The notes beneath the pieces are model-generated. The model saw only the letters and a list, made by a program, of their open reading frames with translations. It was not told where the DNA came from and ran no database searches. A stretch of 64,000 nucleotides of DNA. Origin: Mycetohabitans sp. B8. Its GTDB lineage: Bacteria; Pseudomonadota; Gammaproteobacteria; Burkholderiales; Burkholderiaceae. Positions within the stretch are counted from its first letter, which is position 1. The number at the start of each line of letters is the position of its first letter. Positions 39,070-48,566 of this stretch are shown in pieces. Location: positions 1 to 64,000 of the forward strand of contig NZ_JAHLKR010000018.1 of the NCBI RefSeq assembly GCF_021991875.1. The letters run 5' to 3'. Made by a program: the position numbers and the translations under genes.

Positions 39070-40470
39070 GTGCGACACGATTACTTCAAATTGCTGCATA
39101 GGATAAGCACCGGTCGTGAGCAGTTGCGCACGCGACTTAAAGTACGTCCCGAAGAGGCCCGACCGTTACTTTGGAGCGCGTTAGGTCTCTTCTTTCTATC
39201 GTTTTCTTATTACCTAATCCGGCCTATCCGTGACACGATGGCTGCCATGAACGGCGTGCAAAATTTGACTTGGCTATTCAGCGCCACATTGTTGTGCATG
39301 CTGCTCATTTCATATTTATTTTCCATTTTATTAAGTCGATTTTCATTGCAACGCGCAGTCTCGATTAGCTATCGGATATGCATTGCAGTTCTTTTTATCT
39401 TTGCAAACTGGATACAATTCAACCTACAAGACTTTTGGATAGGAAAGTTGTTTTTTGTCTGGGTTTCTGCCTATAGTGTATTTGCGATGACCATGTATTG
39501 GATGGTCATTATCGACAAATTCAGTGAAGAGCAAGGCGCGCGTCTTTTTGGTATGGTGTCGGCCGGCGCGAATTTGGGCGCGCTAGCGGGATCCGGTTTG
39601 AGTACTGCACTGTCAGGTCTGCTTAGTCCAGGCTGGACATTGTTAATTGCAGCATTTTTGCTCGAATTAGTGGTTCGCAGTACGCCACGCCTTATATCAA
39701 CGCCGACGGAATCGCATCAGCAGTGCAGCAAGATAGCCTGTCATATCAAGGAGAAGCGTGTTGACAATATCGCGAGTGGGAACCAACGTGGCGGCAATCC
39801 TATTCTGAACAGCGTGGCAACCCTGCTTCATGCCGCTCCGGCCCTACGATCTCCCTACGTGGCGGGCCTATGTATCTATGTCGTCCTCTCGTCGGTAACA
39901 TCAACAGCGTTGTATTTTCATCAAACTCAATTAGTACACGACCTAGATTTTAGCCCTGAAGCCCGTATTAAACTTTTTGCATCGATCGACCTTGCTTCCA
40001 ACGCTTTGACACTCATCATACAATTATTTTTTGCTGGTCGCATCATTCGTTATCTTGGGAGTCCCATAATTCTCGCGATCATCCCAGCAACAAGTGTCAT
40101 AGGTTTCGGCGTTCTTGCATGGAAACCGACAATCACCATACTAATGGTCTTTAGAGTGATTTTTCGCGTTATTAATTTCTCGCTTACCCAACCCGTTCAG
40201 GAAACCCTTTTTATGGTTATGGATAAAAAAACGAGATATAAAAATAAGGGTTTTATTGATACGGTAGCTCATCGCTTAGGCGACCAATTGGGCGCTTGGG
40301 CCTATGCCGGCATGGGAGGGCTAGGTCTATCCATAAGCGTGATTTCTTTTGCGATGGTGCCATTGTCGGTGTTCTGGCTGTTCAATGGAATGCGGTTAGG
40401 ACGCCAACATAGGAGACTGGCAGCGGCACAGTCCAATCCCGATTCTTCATCGTGGCGCACCCGAGACTGA
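39070..40470 (+). CDS. Nucleotide (NTP/NDP) transporter-like membrane protein
   Basis: 466 residues from the GTG at 39070 (AAGGA five bases upstream). About ten to twelve hydrophobic segments. Sequence features fit the ATP/ADP translocase-related family: FSYYLIRPIRDTMA near the first segment, LFGMVSAGANLGALAGSGLS (~150-170), and the C-terminal block KKTRYKNKGFIDTVAHRLGD (~395-415) that parallels the VKGQAAVEVIGGRLGK region of Rickettsia Tlc. True energy parasites use such carriers to import host ATP; free-living bacteria have homologues of unknown substrate. Codon use is much more AT-rich than the neighbours, suggesting transfer. Substrate cannot be told from sequence. Confidence 0.72.
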   Translation: MRHDYFKLLHRISTGREQLRTRLKVRPEEARPLLWSALGLFFLSFSYYLIRPIRDTMAAMNGVQNLTWLFSATLLCMLLISYLFSILLSRFSLQRAVSISYRICIAVLFIFANWIQFNLQDFWIGKLFFVWVSAYSVFAMTMYWMVIIDKFSEEQGARLFGMVSAGANLGALAGSGLSTALSGLLSPGWTLLIAAFLLELVVRSTPRLISTPTESHQQCSKIACHIKEKRVDNIASGNQRGGNPILNSVATLLHAAPALRSPYVAGLCIYVVLSSVTSTALYFHQTQLVHDLDFSPEARIKLFASIDLASNALTLIIQLFFAGRIIRYLGSPIILAIIPATSVIGFGVLAWKPTITILMVFRVIFRVINFSLTQPVQETLFMVMDKKTRYKNKGFIDTVAHRLGDQLGAWAYAGMGGLGLSISVISFAMVPLSVFWLFNGMRLGRQHRRLAAAQSNPDSSSWRTRD

Positions 40471-40836
40471 AGTGAGTTTGGCTCACGCAGACTCTGTATG
40501 GCGTCGGGCCAGGCGACATCGGTAAGTCGCCGCATTGTCAGGCAAAATGCTTGGCGCGGGACAATACAGGGCAACCGTTTAGCGTGCTGGCCGCTGTCCG
40601 CCACCGCACGCGCTTGTGTCACCCGGCGATGATCTGGCAGAACCCCCGTCCAAAGCTCACGATCATATTGTCTTTGCTGAAAATGCAACTGCGGTTATTT
40701 TATTGTGGCTTCGTGCGCCGCGTCCGCTAACGCTGCAGCATGAGCTGTCCCGGTTTCCATCGCCATGACACGTGCACGCGTCGTGCGGCACCGCCGTAGA
40801 ATGAACAAATCACAGGTGCATCGATCCGCGCAACGG
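40471..40836. other. Intergenic region; nothing recognised
   Basis: About 370 bases between convergent genes, no credible frame and no hairpin with a T-tract. Confidence 0.35.
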
Positions 40837-41352
40837 TCAGTCGCCCAGCGGCTTGACCATCGCGACGCGCAGAGCCATCGGGAATCCCAGCGCCTGTTCA
40901 TGCGCGAGCACCGCACGCATCTGCTTGCCTTGCAGTGCGGCCGGCAACTCGGCGAAACCCTCGCTGCGGTAGAACGGTGCATTCCAGCGCACGTCTCGCA
41001 ATGTCGTCAGCAGCGCTTGCCGGTAGCCCCCGATGCGCCCGGCCGTGCACGCATGCCGCAGCAATGCGCGGCCATGGCCCCGACGGCCGTAGGCAGGGTC
41101 GACGTCCATCTGCCGGATATGAAACCCATCATCGAGCTCACCGCCAAGTAAGTATCCGATCACAGTCCGGTCGTTGTGCTCCACCACCCATAGCCTCCGT
41201 TGCCGCACCCCGTCGGCAAGCTCATCTTGCGTCAATCCATGCGCGGCAAACACCGAGTACGCGACATGTCCGTGCAGACGCTCGCCGGCGCGGCACTCGA
41301 TTGATAACAGCACGGGAAAATCCGCTGGGACAGCAAGACGAATCATCGGCAA
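40837..41352 (-). CDS. GNAT-family N-acetyltransferase
   Basis: 171 residues. Begins IRLAVPADFPVLLSIE. The acetyl-CoA binding motif A is MDVDPAYGRRGHGRALLRHA (R-x-x-G-x-G/A, here RRGHGRA, ~92-100), followed by WNAPFYRSEGF (motif B). It is a cytoplasmic acetyltransferase of unknown substrate. Length normal for the family. No operon partner. Confidence 0.87.
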   Translation of the reverse strand: MPMIRLAVPADFPVLLSIECRAGERLHGHVAYSVFAAHGLTQDELADGVRQRRLWVVEHNDRTVIGYLLGGELDDGFHIRQMDVDPAYGRRGHGRALLRHACTAGRIGGYRQALLTTLRDVRWNAPFYRSEGFAELPAALQGKQMRAVLAHEQALGFPMALRVAMVKPLGD

Positions 41353-41657
41353 GCGCCTACATAAACCATCACAGCAGCATCCTATACCGCCCGTCGGTCT
41401 GCGCCAAATCCCGCGAGCCGCAGCCGGCGACGGACCGCCACGCGTGTTCAGGCGCGCAAACAGCGCCGCAATGCTCGATGGCTGACACCGCGTCGCCTCT
41501 AATGCCTGCGCTCGGAAAGGACAAGGACGGGATCGGCCTGCCGCGCGAGCATATTGCGGCCGAACACGTCAGTGCCCGCAGGGAACACGGCATGTACAGA
41601 TGGAACTCGCCGCGGCGCACGCATGTCAAGCCCGACACCGGCACCTGCTGAGCCCGC
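41353..41657. other. Intergenic region between prpR and the acetyltransferase; nothing recognised
   Basis: No credible coding frame. The hairpin at 41658-41675 borders it on the prpR side. Confidence 0.35.
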
Positions 41658-41675
41658 GTGCCGCGCAGACGGCAC
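41658..41675 (-). terminator. Hairpin directly after prpR
   Basis: GTGCCG-TCTGCG-CGGCAC on the minus strand, starting one base after the prpR stop codon. No T-tract follows, so it is a weak terminator candidate. Confidence 0.4.
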
Positions 41676-41676
41676 A

Positions 41677-43665
41677 TTATCGCGCGGCATGGAGCTTACG
41701 CCACAGTGTCGTCTTGCTGATGCCCAAAGCGTTGCATGCTGCATCGCGATCGCCGTTATGGGCCACCAATGCGGCACGGATCGCGTCCGCCTCGACGTGG
41801 CGGCTCCGTTCGCGCAGCGTCGAGGTCGGCACGACCGTACCAGCTAGCGTGTCAAACAACTCGGGCGCAATCGTGCGCAGCACGGTCACGGTCAGTGCGA
41901 CATCGTCGCCGGCTTCGGCTTCGGCTTCGGCTTCGGCTTCGGCTTCGGTATCGGCCAACTCGACCGCGATCCGCTCGATGACGTTCTGCAACTCGCGCAC
42001 GTTGCCGGGCCACCGGTACGCGCACAGCGGCGCGTCCACCGGCGCCAGCATCCGGGCCGCCACGCCAGCATCCGGCACGCGCGAAGCCAGGCGCGGCTCA
42101 CGCCGCGCCGCCTGCAGCAGCAGTTCAGCGGCGAGCGGCATGATGTCGCCGGCACGCTCACGTAACGACGGCAGCGCGATGCTCAGGATATTGAGCCGGT
42201 AATACAGATCGGCGCGGAAGGTGCCCGCCTCGATGCCGTCGGTCAACGCACGGTGCGTGGCGGCGATCACGCGAATATCAACGCGCACCGGCTCAGTCGA
42301 GCCGAGCCGCACCACTTCACGCTCCTGGAGCACCCGCAGCAAACGGCTTTGCAGCGGCAGCGGCATCTCGCCGATCTCGTCCAGGAACAAGGTGCCACGA
42401 TGCGCGGCTTCAATCAGGCCCACCTTGCCCCCCTTGCGCGCGCCGGTGAAGGCGCCTTCCTCGTAGCCGAACAGTTCGCTTTCGAGCAGCGCTTCCGGGA
42501 AGGCACCGCAATTGATAGCCACGAACGCAAAATCGCGCCGCGTGCTCAAGCGATGGATGCTCTGTGCGACCATCTCCTTGCCGGTGCCACTTTCGCCGAG
42601 CACGAGCACGGTCGCGTCCGATCGCGCATAGCGACGCACCAGCGCGCGCACGCGCTCGATCGGCGCGCATTCGCCGATCAGGTCATCCAGATGATAGCGG
42701 GCGGTAAATTGCTGCGCACGCGGCCGTGACCGCAACGTGCGATCCAGCCGCTCGACCGCGCGCGACTCCTGAAACGTCAGCACGGTGCCGCCCTGCTCGC
42801 CCCCGGAGCCGGCAAGCGGGCCGCGATGCACGACATAGCTCACGCCGCGGATCACGCTGAGCGTATCGCCGTTGGCGTCGGTGTCGGGCAGTGAGTCGGC
42901 CAGGTACGGCGCCAGATCCAGCAGCGGGCGTCCCGCCGCCTGCGTGGCGCCGATACCGAGCGCGTCGGACAACCGTTGGTTCATCGCCTCGACGCGTCCT
43001 TCGGCGTCGAGCGCCACCACCCCGTCGCGCAGGTGTTGCAGCAGATTGTCCAGTCGGGCGCGGCGCAGCGCTTCGGCCCGCGTGGCCTGTGCGACTTCTA
43101 GCGCGGTATCGAACGCGGCGCGCACGCAGGCGCGGGAGTATAAAAATACCGCGTGCATGCCGGCACGGGTGGCAAGATCCGCGACCAGGCCGGGTCCGAC
43201 CACCGCGCCAACGCCACGCTCACGCAAGTCCTGCACGCAGGCCTGCGCATCCTGCACCGATCGATACGAGCCGAGGACCACATCGACGCCGTAGGCGTGC
43301 GTGAACTGCCGGAGCTCGTCAGGAATATCGCCGTGCGTGACCAGCGCAACCAATGCCGCGTCGCGCCGTGCCTGCGCGAGCGCCTGCATCACGTCGAAAC
43401 CGGTGGGATTGATCAGCACGACCGGCACGTTCACGCGCCCTTTCAGATACGCGCCGTTCGATCCGCCAGCCACCACCACGTCCGGACGCATCGCGCCGGC
43501 CACATTGATCTCATGCACCGCGTCTTCGAAACCACGCGAGACTACACGCAGTTGTGCACGCCCGTCATACTCGCGGGCAATGTCCAGGAACAAGCCTCGC
43601 AATCGACTCATTCCCATGGCCCACATCCGCGGGCGGGCAGCTGCGTCCGGTTGTACGACGGTCAA
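41677..43665 (-). CDS. prpR: Propionate catabolism regulator PrpR (sigma-54 activator)
   Basis: 662 residues in the usual order: PrpR_N sensory domain (~10-190, thought to sense 2-methylcitrate), PAS-like segment (~210-310), AAA+ domain with Walker A GESGTGKE (~355), sigma-54 contact loop GAFTGARKGG (~405) and DEIGEMPLPLQ, and a Fis-type helix-turn-helix ending ALGISKTTLWRKL. Between the AAA+ and DNA-binding parts is an (Ala-Glu)n stretch from six perfect GGCTTC units (41911-41946). Divergent from prpB, with a dyad and sigma-54 promoter between. It should activate prpBC-acnD-prpF when propionate is present. Confidence 0.95.
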   Translation of the reverse strand: MTVVQPDAAARPRMWAMGMSRLRGLFLDIAREYDGRAQLRVVSRGFEDAVHEINVAGAMRPDVVVAGGSNGAYLKGRVNVPVVLINPTGFDVMQALAQARRDAALVALVTHGDIPDELRQFTHAYGVDVVLGSYRSVQDAQACVQDLRERGVGAVVGPGLVADLATRAGMHAVFLYSRACVRAAFDTALEVAQATRAEALRRARLDNLLQHLRDGVVALDAEGRVEAMNQRLSDALGIGATQAAGRPLLDLAPYLADSLPDTDANGDTLSVIRGVSYVVHRGPLAGSGGEQGGTVLTFQESRAVERLDRTLRSRPRAQQFTARYHLDDLIGECAPIERVRALVRRYARSDATVLVLGESGTGKEMVAQSIHRLSTRRDFAFVAINCGAFPEALLESELFGYEEGAFTGARKGGKVGLIEAAHRGTLFLDEIGEMPLPLQSRLLRVLQEREVVRLGSTEPVRVDIRVIAATHRALTDGIEAGTFRADLYYRLNILSIALPSLRERAGDIMPLAAELLLQAARREPRLASRVPDAGVAARMLAPVDAPLCAYRWPGNVRELQNVIERIAVELADTEAEAEAEAEAEAGDDVALTVTVLRTIAPELFDTLAGTVVPTSTLRERSRHVEADAIRAALVAHNGDRDAACNALGISKTTLWRKLHAAR
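41911..41946. repeat. Hexanucleotide microsatellite (GGCTTC)6 inside prpR
   Basis: Six perfect copies of a 6-base unit encode alternating Ala-Glu in the linker before the helix-turn-helix. Copy-number change would keep the frame and alter linker length only. Confidence 0.95.
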
Positions 43666-43706
43666 AACTGAATACCTCGATTGACAATAGCCGCATTATG
43701 CGCGCC

Positions 43707-43747
43707 GCATTTCAAAAACGAAATATTAGTTTTCGAAATTGAAATGC
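43707..43747. promoter_or_regulatory. Large dyad, probable PrpR binding site
   Basis: Inverted arms GCATTTCAA...CGAAA and TTTCG...TTGAAATGC, with a three-base mismatch inside each arm and a short AT centre. It lies about 65 bases upstream of the sigma-54 promoter and just upstream of prpR, where an enhancer-binding protein would act on both genes. Confidence 0.65.
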
Positions 43748-43809
43748 GCGCACCGATGCCCGAGTCACTGAGGCCCGGAAAATCAAGGCTTTGACGCTTC
43801 CATTATTTA

Positions 43810-43826
43810 TTGGCCTGGAGCTTGCT
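43810..43826 (+). promoter_or_regulatory. Sigma-54 (-24/-12) promoter of prpB
   Basis: TTGGCCTGGAGCTTGCT matches the sigma-54 consensus TGGC-N7-TTGC with the exact GG (43812-43813) to GC (43824-43825) spacing. Transcription should start near 43836, which excludes any prpB start codon upstream and supports the ATG at 43864. Confidence 0.85.
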
Positions 43827-43863
43827 TAAACGCCGCTGTTTTATTGGATTATTGGAGCGACAA

Positions 43864-44760
43864 ATGAACACACCTCAATCCCAACCCGCCAGCGCGGGTG
43901 CCCAGTTCCGCGCCGCCGTTGCCCAAGCCCAACCGCTACAAGTGGTCGGCGCGATCACGGCCTATGCAGCGAAGATGGCCGAGGCCGTCGGCTTCAAGGC
44001 CGTCTACCTGTCCGGCGGCGGCGTCGCGGCGAATTCACTCGGCTTGCCAGACCTGGGTATCAGCACGATGGAAGACGTGCTGATCGATGCACGCCGCATC
44101 ACCGATGCCACCTCGCTGCCGCTGCTGGTTGACATCGATACCGGCTGGGGCGGCGCGTTTAACATTGCGCGCACCATCCGCTCGTTCATCAAGGCGGGGG
44201 TGGCGGCCGTGCACATCGAGGACCAGGTCGGCCAGAAACGCTGCGGTCACCGGCCAGGCAAGGAATGTGTGCCGATCAACGAAATGGTCGACCGCGTGAA
44301 GGCGGCAGTTGACGCGCGTACCGACGAGCAGTTCGTGATCATGGCGCGCACCGATGCCGCCGCTGCCCAGGGCCTGGACGCCGCGATCGAGCGAGCGCTC
44401 GCCTATGTCGAAGCCGGGGCCGACATGATCTTTCCCGAGGCAATGCGCACGCTGGATGACTACCGTCGCTTCAAGGCCGCGGTCAAGGTACCGATCCTGG
44501 CCAACCTGACCGAGTTCGGCTCGACCCCGCTGTTCACCATTGACGAACTGCGCGAAGCCAACGTGGATATCGCGCTGTACTGCTGCGGCGCCTATCGAGC
44601 GATGAATGCAGCGGCGTTGAACTTCTATCAAACCGTGCTGCGCGACGGCACGCAGAAGGCCGCTGTCCCAACCATGCAGACGCGCGCCGATCTGTATCAC
44701 TACCTGGGCTATCATGCATACGAGCAGAAGCTCGATGCGCTGTTCGCCGCCAGCAGGTAA
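43864..44760 (+). CDS. prpB: 2-methylisocitrate lyase PrpB
   Basis: 298 residues from the ATG at 43864 (GGAG upstream). Isocitrate lyase/PEP-mutase superfamily: VDIDTGWGG (metal-binding Asp90/Asp92), HIEDQ (~118-121) and the active-site loop [10 protein letters not shown] with Cys127. It splits 2-methylisocitrate into succinate and pyruvate in the cytoplasm. First gene of the prp operon behind the sigma-54 promoter; prpC follows after 23 bases. Confidence 0.96.
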   Translation: MNTPQSQPASAGAQFRAAVAQAQPLQVVGAITAYAAKMAEAVGFKAVYLSGGGVAANSLGLPDLGISTMEDVLIDARRITDATSLPLLVDIDTGWGGAFNIARTIRSFIKAGVAAVHIEDQVGQKRCGHRPGKECVPINEMVDRVKAAVDARTDEQFVIMARTDAAAAQGLDAAIERALAYVEAGADMIFPEAMRTLDDYRRFKAAVKVPILANLTEFGSTPLFTIDELREANVDIALYCCGAYRAMNAAALNFYQTVLRDGTQKAAVPTMQTRADLYHYLGYHAYEQKLDALFAASR

Positions 44761-44783
44761 CGCTTACGTCCGGAGACGAAACC

Positions 44784-45953
44784 ATGAGCGAAGCAGACAA
44801 CAACGCGCCGGCAACGGGTGCCTTCAAGCCCAAGAAATCGGTCGCGCTGTCCGGCGTGACCGCCGGCAATACCGCACTGTGCACGGTCGGGCGCACCGGC
44901 AATGACTTGCATTATCGGGGCTACGATATCCTGGAGTTGGCCGGCGCATGCGAGTTCGAGGAAGTCGCCTACCTACTGGTGCACGGCAAACTGCCGACCG
45001 TGTCCGAGCTGGCCGCCTACAAGGTCAAGCTCAACGCACTGCGCGGGCTGCCAGTCACCGTCAAGGCAGTGCTCGAATCCATCCCGGCGTCGGCTCATCC
45101 GATGGACGTCATGCGCTCGGGTGTATCCGTGCTCGGTACCGTGCTGCCCGAAAAGGACGATCACGCTCTGCCCGGCGCGCGAGACATCGCGGACCGGCTG
45201 ATGGCCTCGCTTGGCTCGATCCTGCTGTACTGGTACCACTATTCGCACAACGGCAAGCGCATCGACGTCGAAACGGATGACGACTCGATCGGCGGTCATT
45301 TCCTGCACCTGTTGCACGGCAAGGCGCCGACGCGCTCATGGGTCAACGCGATGCACGTGTCGCTGAACCTATACGCCGAGCATGAGTTCAACGCATCGAC
45401 ATTTACCAGCCGCGTGATCGCCGGCACGGGCTCAGACATTTACTCGGCGATCACCGGGGCGATCGGCGCGCTGCGTGGCCCGAAACACGGCGGCGCAAAC
45501 GAAGTCGCATTCGAGATCCAAGCGCGCTATTCCACCCCCGACGAAGCCGAAGCGGACATCCGCCGCCGCGTCGAGAACAAGGAAGTGGTGATCGGCTTCG
45601 GCCACCCCGTCTACACGATCTCCGATCCGCGCAACAAGGTGATCAAGGAAGTCGCCAGGAAACTATCGAAGGACGCGTCCAACACCAAGCTGTTCGACAT
45701 TGCCGAGCGCCTGGAGACCGTGATGTGGGACATCAAGAAAATGTTTCCGAACCTGGATTGGTTTAGCGCGGTGTCGTATCACATGATGGGCGTACCCACT
45801 GCAATGTTCACGCCGCTGTTCGTGATCGCGCGCACGTCCGGCTGGGCCGCGCACATCATCGAGCAGCGCGTGGACAATAAGATCATCCGTCCGAGCGCCA
45901 ACTATACCGGCCCGGAAAACCTGCCGTTCGTGCCGCTCGAGAAACGGACCTGA
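44784..45953 (+). CDS. prpC: 2-methylcitrate synthase PrpC
   Basis: 389 residues with GGAGA before the ATG. Citrate-synthase fold with RGYDILELA (~50), [14 protein letters not shown] (first catalytic His, ~195), [13 protein letters not shown] (~235) and the [13 protein letters not shown] block (~275) with second His. Short type-II-like length without an N-terminal extension is normal for PrpC. It condenses propionyl-CoA with oxaloacetate. The stop overlaps the acnD start by one base (TGATG), implying coupling. Confidence 0.95.
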   Translation: MSEADNNAPATGAFKPKKSVALSGVTAGNTALCTVGRTGNDLHYRGYDILELAGACEFEEVAYLLVHGKLPTVSELAAYKVKLNALRGLPVTVKAVLESIPASAHPMDVMRSGVSVLGTVLPEKDDHALPGARDIADRLMASLGSILLYWYHYSHNGKRIDVETDDDSIGGHFLHLLHGKAPTRSWVNAMHVSLNLYAEHEFNASTFTSRVIAGTGSDIYSAITGAIGALRGPKHGGANEVAFEIQARYSTPDEAEADIRRRVENKEVVIGFGHPVYTISDPRNKVIKEVARKLSKDASNTKLFDIAERLETVMWDIKKMFPNLDWFSAVSYHMMGVPTAMFTPLFVIARTSGWAAHIIEQRVDNKIIRPSANYTGPENLPFVPLEKRT

Positions 45954-48556
45954 TGTCGATGAATACCGCTTACAGAAAACCACTGCCCGGCACCGACCTG
46001 GACTTTTTCGACGCGCGCGCCGCCGTCAACGCGCTAGCGCCGGGCGCCTACGACGGCCTGCCGTATACGTCGCGGGTATTGGCCGAAAACCTGGTGCGCC
46101 GGTGCGATCCGGCCATGCTTGACGCGTCTCTATCGCAGCTTATCGAGCGCAAGCGCGAAGTGGATTTTCCCTGGTACCCGGCGCGTGTCGTCTGCCATGA
46201 CATCCTGGGCCAGACCGCGTTCGTCGATCTCGCTGGGCTGCGCGACGCAATCGCTGCGCGTGGTGGCGATCCGTCACGGGTCAATCCGGCCGTGCCGACC
46301 CAGTTGGTGGTCGACCATTCACTGGCGGTCGAATGCGGTGGCAATGACAAGGACGCGTTCGAGAAAAACCGTGCGATCGAAGATCGTCGCAACGAAGACC
46401 GCTTCGACTTCATCAACTGGATTAAGAAGGCGTTTCGCAACGTCGACGTCATCCCGCCCGGCAACGGAATCCTGCACCAGATCAACCTGGAGCGCATGAG
46501 TCCGGTCGTGCAGGTCAACGATGGCGTCGCCTTCCCCGACACGCTCGTTGGCACCGATTCGCACACGCCGATGGTCGATGCGTTGGGCGTGATCGCCGTT
46601 GGGGTAGGCGGGCTGGAGGCGGAAAGCGTGATGCTGGGACGCGCATCGTGGATGCGTTTGCCGGATATCGTCGGCGTGAAGCTGAGCGGCAAGCCCCGAG
46701 CCGGCATCACCGCTACCGATATTGTGTTAGCTCTCACCGAGTTCCTGCGTCAGGAAAAGGTCGTGTCGGCCTACCTCGAGTTCTATGGCGAGGGCGCGGC
46801 CAGCCTGACACTCGGTGACCGTGCAACGATCTCGAACATGGCGCCCGAGTTCGGCGCTACCGCGGCCATGTTCTACATCGACGAGCAAACGATCAAGTAT
46901 CTGCGGCTGACCGGTCGCAGCGACGAACTGATCGCGCTGGTCGAGCAATATGCGAAGCGCGCCGGCCTCTGGGCCGACACGCTGGCACACGTGCACTACG
47001 AACGTGTGCTCGAGTTCGACCTATCAACCGTGGTACGCAACATCGCTGGTCCGTCCAATCCGCACAAGCGCGTGCCCACGTCGGAGTTAGCCGCACGCGG
47101 CATCAGCGGCAAGGTCGAGCACCCGCGCGGCCGCATGCCTGACGGCGCGGTGATCATCGCGGCCATCACCAGTTGCACCAACACCAACAACCCGCGCAAC
47201 ATGATTGCCGCGGGTCTGCTGGCACGCAACGCGAACCGGCGAGGGCTAACCCGCAAGCCGTGGGTAAAGAGCTCACTGGCTCCCGGCTCGAAGGCTGTCA
47301 CGCTGTACCTGCAGGACGCACAACTGCTGCCGGAACTGGAGCAATTGGGCTTTGGTGTCGTCGCGTACGCCTGCACATCGTGCAATGGCATGTCTGGCGC
47401 ACTGGACCCGGCCATTCAAAACGAGATTGTCGAGCGCAACTTGTATGCGACCGCAGTATTGTCCGGCAACCGGAACTTCGACGGACGGATCCACCCGTAT
47501 GCGAAGCAGGCGTTTCTCGCCTCGCCGCCACTGGTGGTGGCGTACGCGATCGCTGGTACGATCCGTTTTGATATCGAGCGCGACGTACTCGGCCTCGACC
47601 GCAATGGTCAACCAGTCATGCTGCACGACATCTGGCCCGACGACGACGAGATTGACGCGCTAGTTGCGGCCAGCGTCAAGCCGGCACACTTTCGCCAGGT
47701 GTACGAACCGATGTTCGCACTCAGCGTTGACGCTGGCCAGCAGGCCAGCCCGCTGTACGACTGGCGCGAGCGCAGCACCTACATTCGCCGTCCGCCATAC
47801 TGGGAAGGTGCACTCGCCGGGGAGCGCACGTTGCGCGGCATGCGCCCGCTCGCAGTGCTCGGCGACAATATCACCACCGATCACCTGTCGCCCTCCAACG
47901 CGATCCTGGCTGATAGCGCTGCCGGCGAGTATCTCGCTAGGATGGGCCTACCAGAAGAAGACTTCAACTCGTACGCAACCCATCGCGGTGACCACTTGAC
48001 CGCCCAGCGCGCGACATTCGCAAACCCGACGCTGAAAAACGAGATGGTCTTGGAAAACGGCGCGGTTAAGACGGGTTCGCTCGCCCGCGTCGAGCCGGAG
48101 GGCAAGGTCATGCGCATGTGGGAGGCCATCGAAACTTACATGGCGCGTAAGCAACCGCTGATCGTCATTGCCGGCGCGGACTACGGGCAAGGCTCGTCGC
48201 GCGATTGGGCCGCCAAAGGCGTGCGGCTGGCCGGCGTCGAGGCCATCGTCGCACAAGGCTTCGAGCGTATCCACCGCACCAATCTGGTCGGTATGGGCGT
48301 GCTGCCGCTGGAGTTCAAGTCCGGCGTCAACCGCATCACGCTAGGCATCGACGGCACCGAAACCTTCGACGTAATCGGCGAGCGTAAGCCGGGCGCCGAG
48401 CTCACGCTGATAATCCATCGCCGTGACGGCGAACGCATCGACGTCCCGGTCACCTGCCGGCTCGACACGGCCGAGGAGGTCTCGATCTACGAAGCAGGTG
48501 GCGTGCTGCAGCGTTTTGCGCAGGACTTTCTCGAATCAGCGAAAGCGGCCGCGTGA
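45953..48556 (+). CDS. acnD: Fe-S-dependent 2-methylcitrate dehydratase AcnD
   Basis: 867 residues. Aconitase layout: substrate-binding VVDHSLAVECGGN (~125-137), NGILHQINLE (~180), GTDSHTPMVDALG (~205-217), iron-sulfur ligands Cys in SCTNTNNPRN (~408) and the CTSCNGMSG pair (~475). The swivelling C-terminal domain has GDNITTDHLSPSN and YGQGSSRDWAAKG. The length is that of AcnD, which with PrpF replaces PrpD. It dehydrates 2-methylcitrate to an aconitate isomer. An internal ATG six bases in is an alternative start. Confidence 0.95.
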   Translation: MSMNTAYRKPLPGTDLDFFDARAAVNALAPGAYDGLPYTSRVLAENLVRRCDPAMLDASLSQLIERKREVDFPWYPARVVCHDILGQTAFVDLAGLRDAIAARGGDPSRVNPAVPTQLVVDHSLAVECGGNDKDAFEKNRAIEDRRNEDRFDFINWIKKAFRNVDVIPPGNGILHQINLERMSPVVQVNDGVAFPDTLVGTDSHTPMVDALGVIAVGVGGLEAESVMLGRASWMRLPDIVGVKLSGKPRAGITATDIVLALTEFLRQEKVVSAYLEFYGEGAASLTLGDRATISNMAPEFGATAAMFYIDEQTIKYLRLTGRSDELIALVEQYAKRAGLWADTLAHVHYERVLEFDLSTVVRNIAGPSNPHKRVPTSELAARGISGKVEHPRGRMPDGAVIIAAITSCTNTNNPRNMIAAGLLARNANRRGLTRKPWVKSSLAPGSKAVTLYLQDAQLLPELEQLGFGVVAYACTSCNGMSGALDPAIQNEIVERNLYATAVLSGNRNFDGRIHPYAKQAFLASPPLVVAYAIAGTIRFDIERDVLGLDRNGQPVMLHDIWPDDDEIDALVAASVKPAHFRQVYEPMFALSVDAGQQASPLYDWRERSTYIRRPPYWEGALAGERTLRGMRPLAVLGDNITTDHLSPSNAILADSAAGEYLARMGLPEEDFNSYATHRGDHLTAQRATFANPTLKNEMVLENGAVKTGSLARVEPEGKVMRMWEAIETYMARKQPLIVIAGADYGQGSSRDWAAKGVRLAGVEAIVAQGFERIHRTNLVGMGVLPLEFKSGVNRITLGIDGTETFDVIGERKPGAELTLIIHRRDGERIDVPVTCRLDTAEEVSIYEAGGVLQRFAQDFLESAKAAA

Positions 48557-48566
48557 CGGAACTCTG

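Noticed and set aside
41911-41946. Short tandem repeats as a CRISPR array.
   Set aside because: Units are six bases, perfectly contiguous and in a coding linker; no spacers.
41600-43684. Several plus-strand frames of 130-200 codons opposite prpR.
   Set aside because: GC-rich antisense frames; the minus-strand prpR has full domain motifs throughout.
46048-48468. Minus-strand frames opposite acnD, one over 220 codons.
   Set aside because: Antisense of a complete aconitase-type gene; composition effect only.
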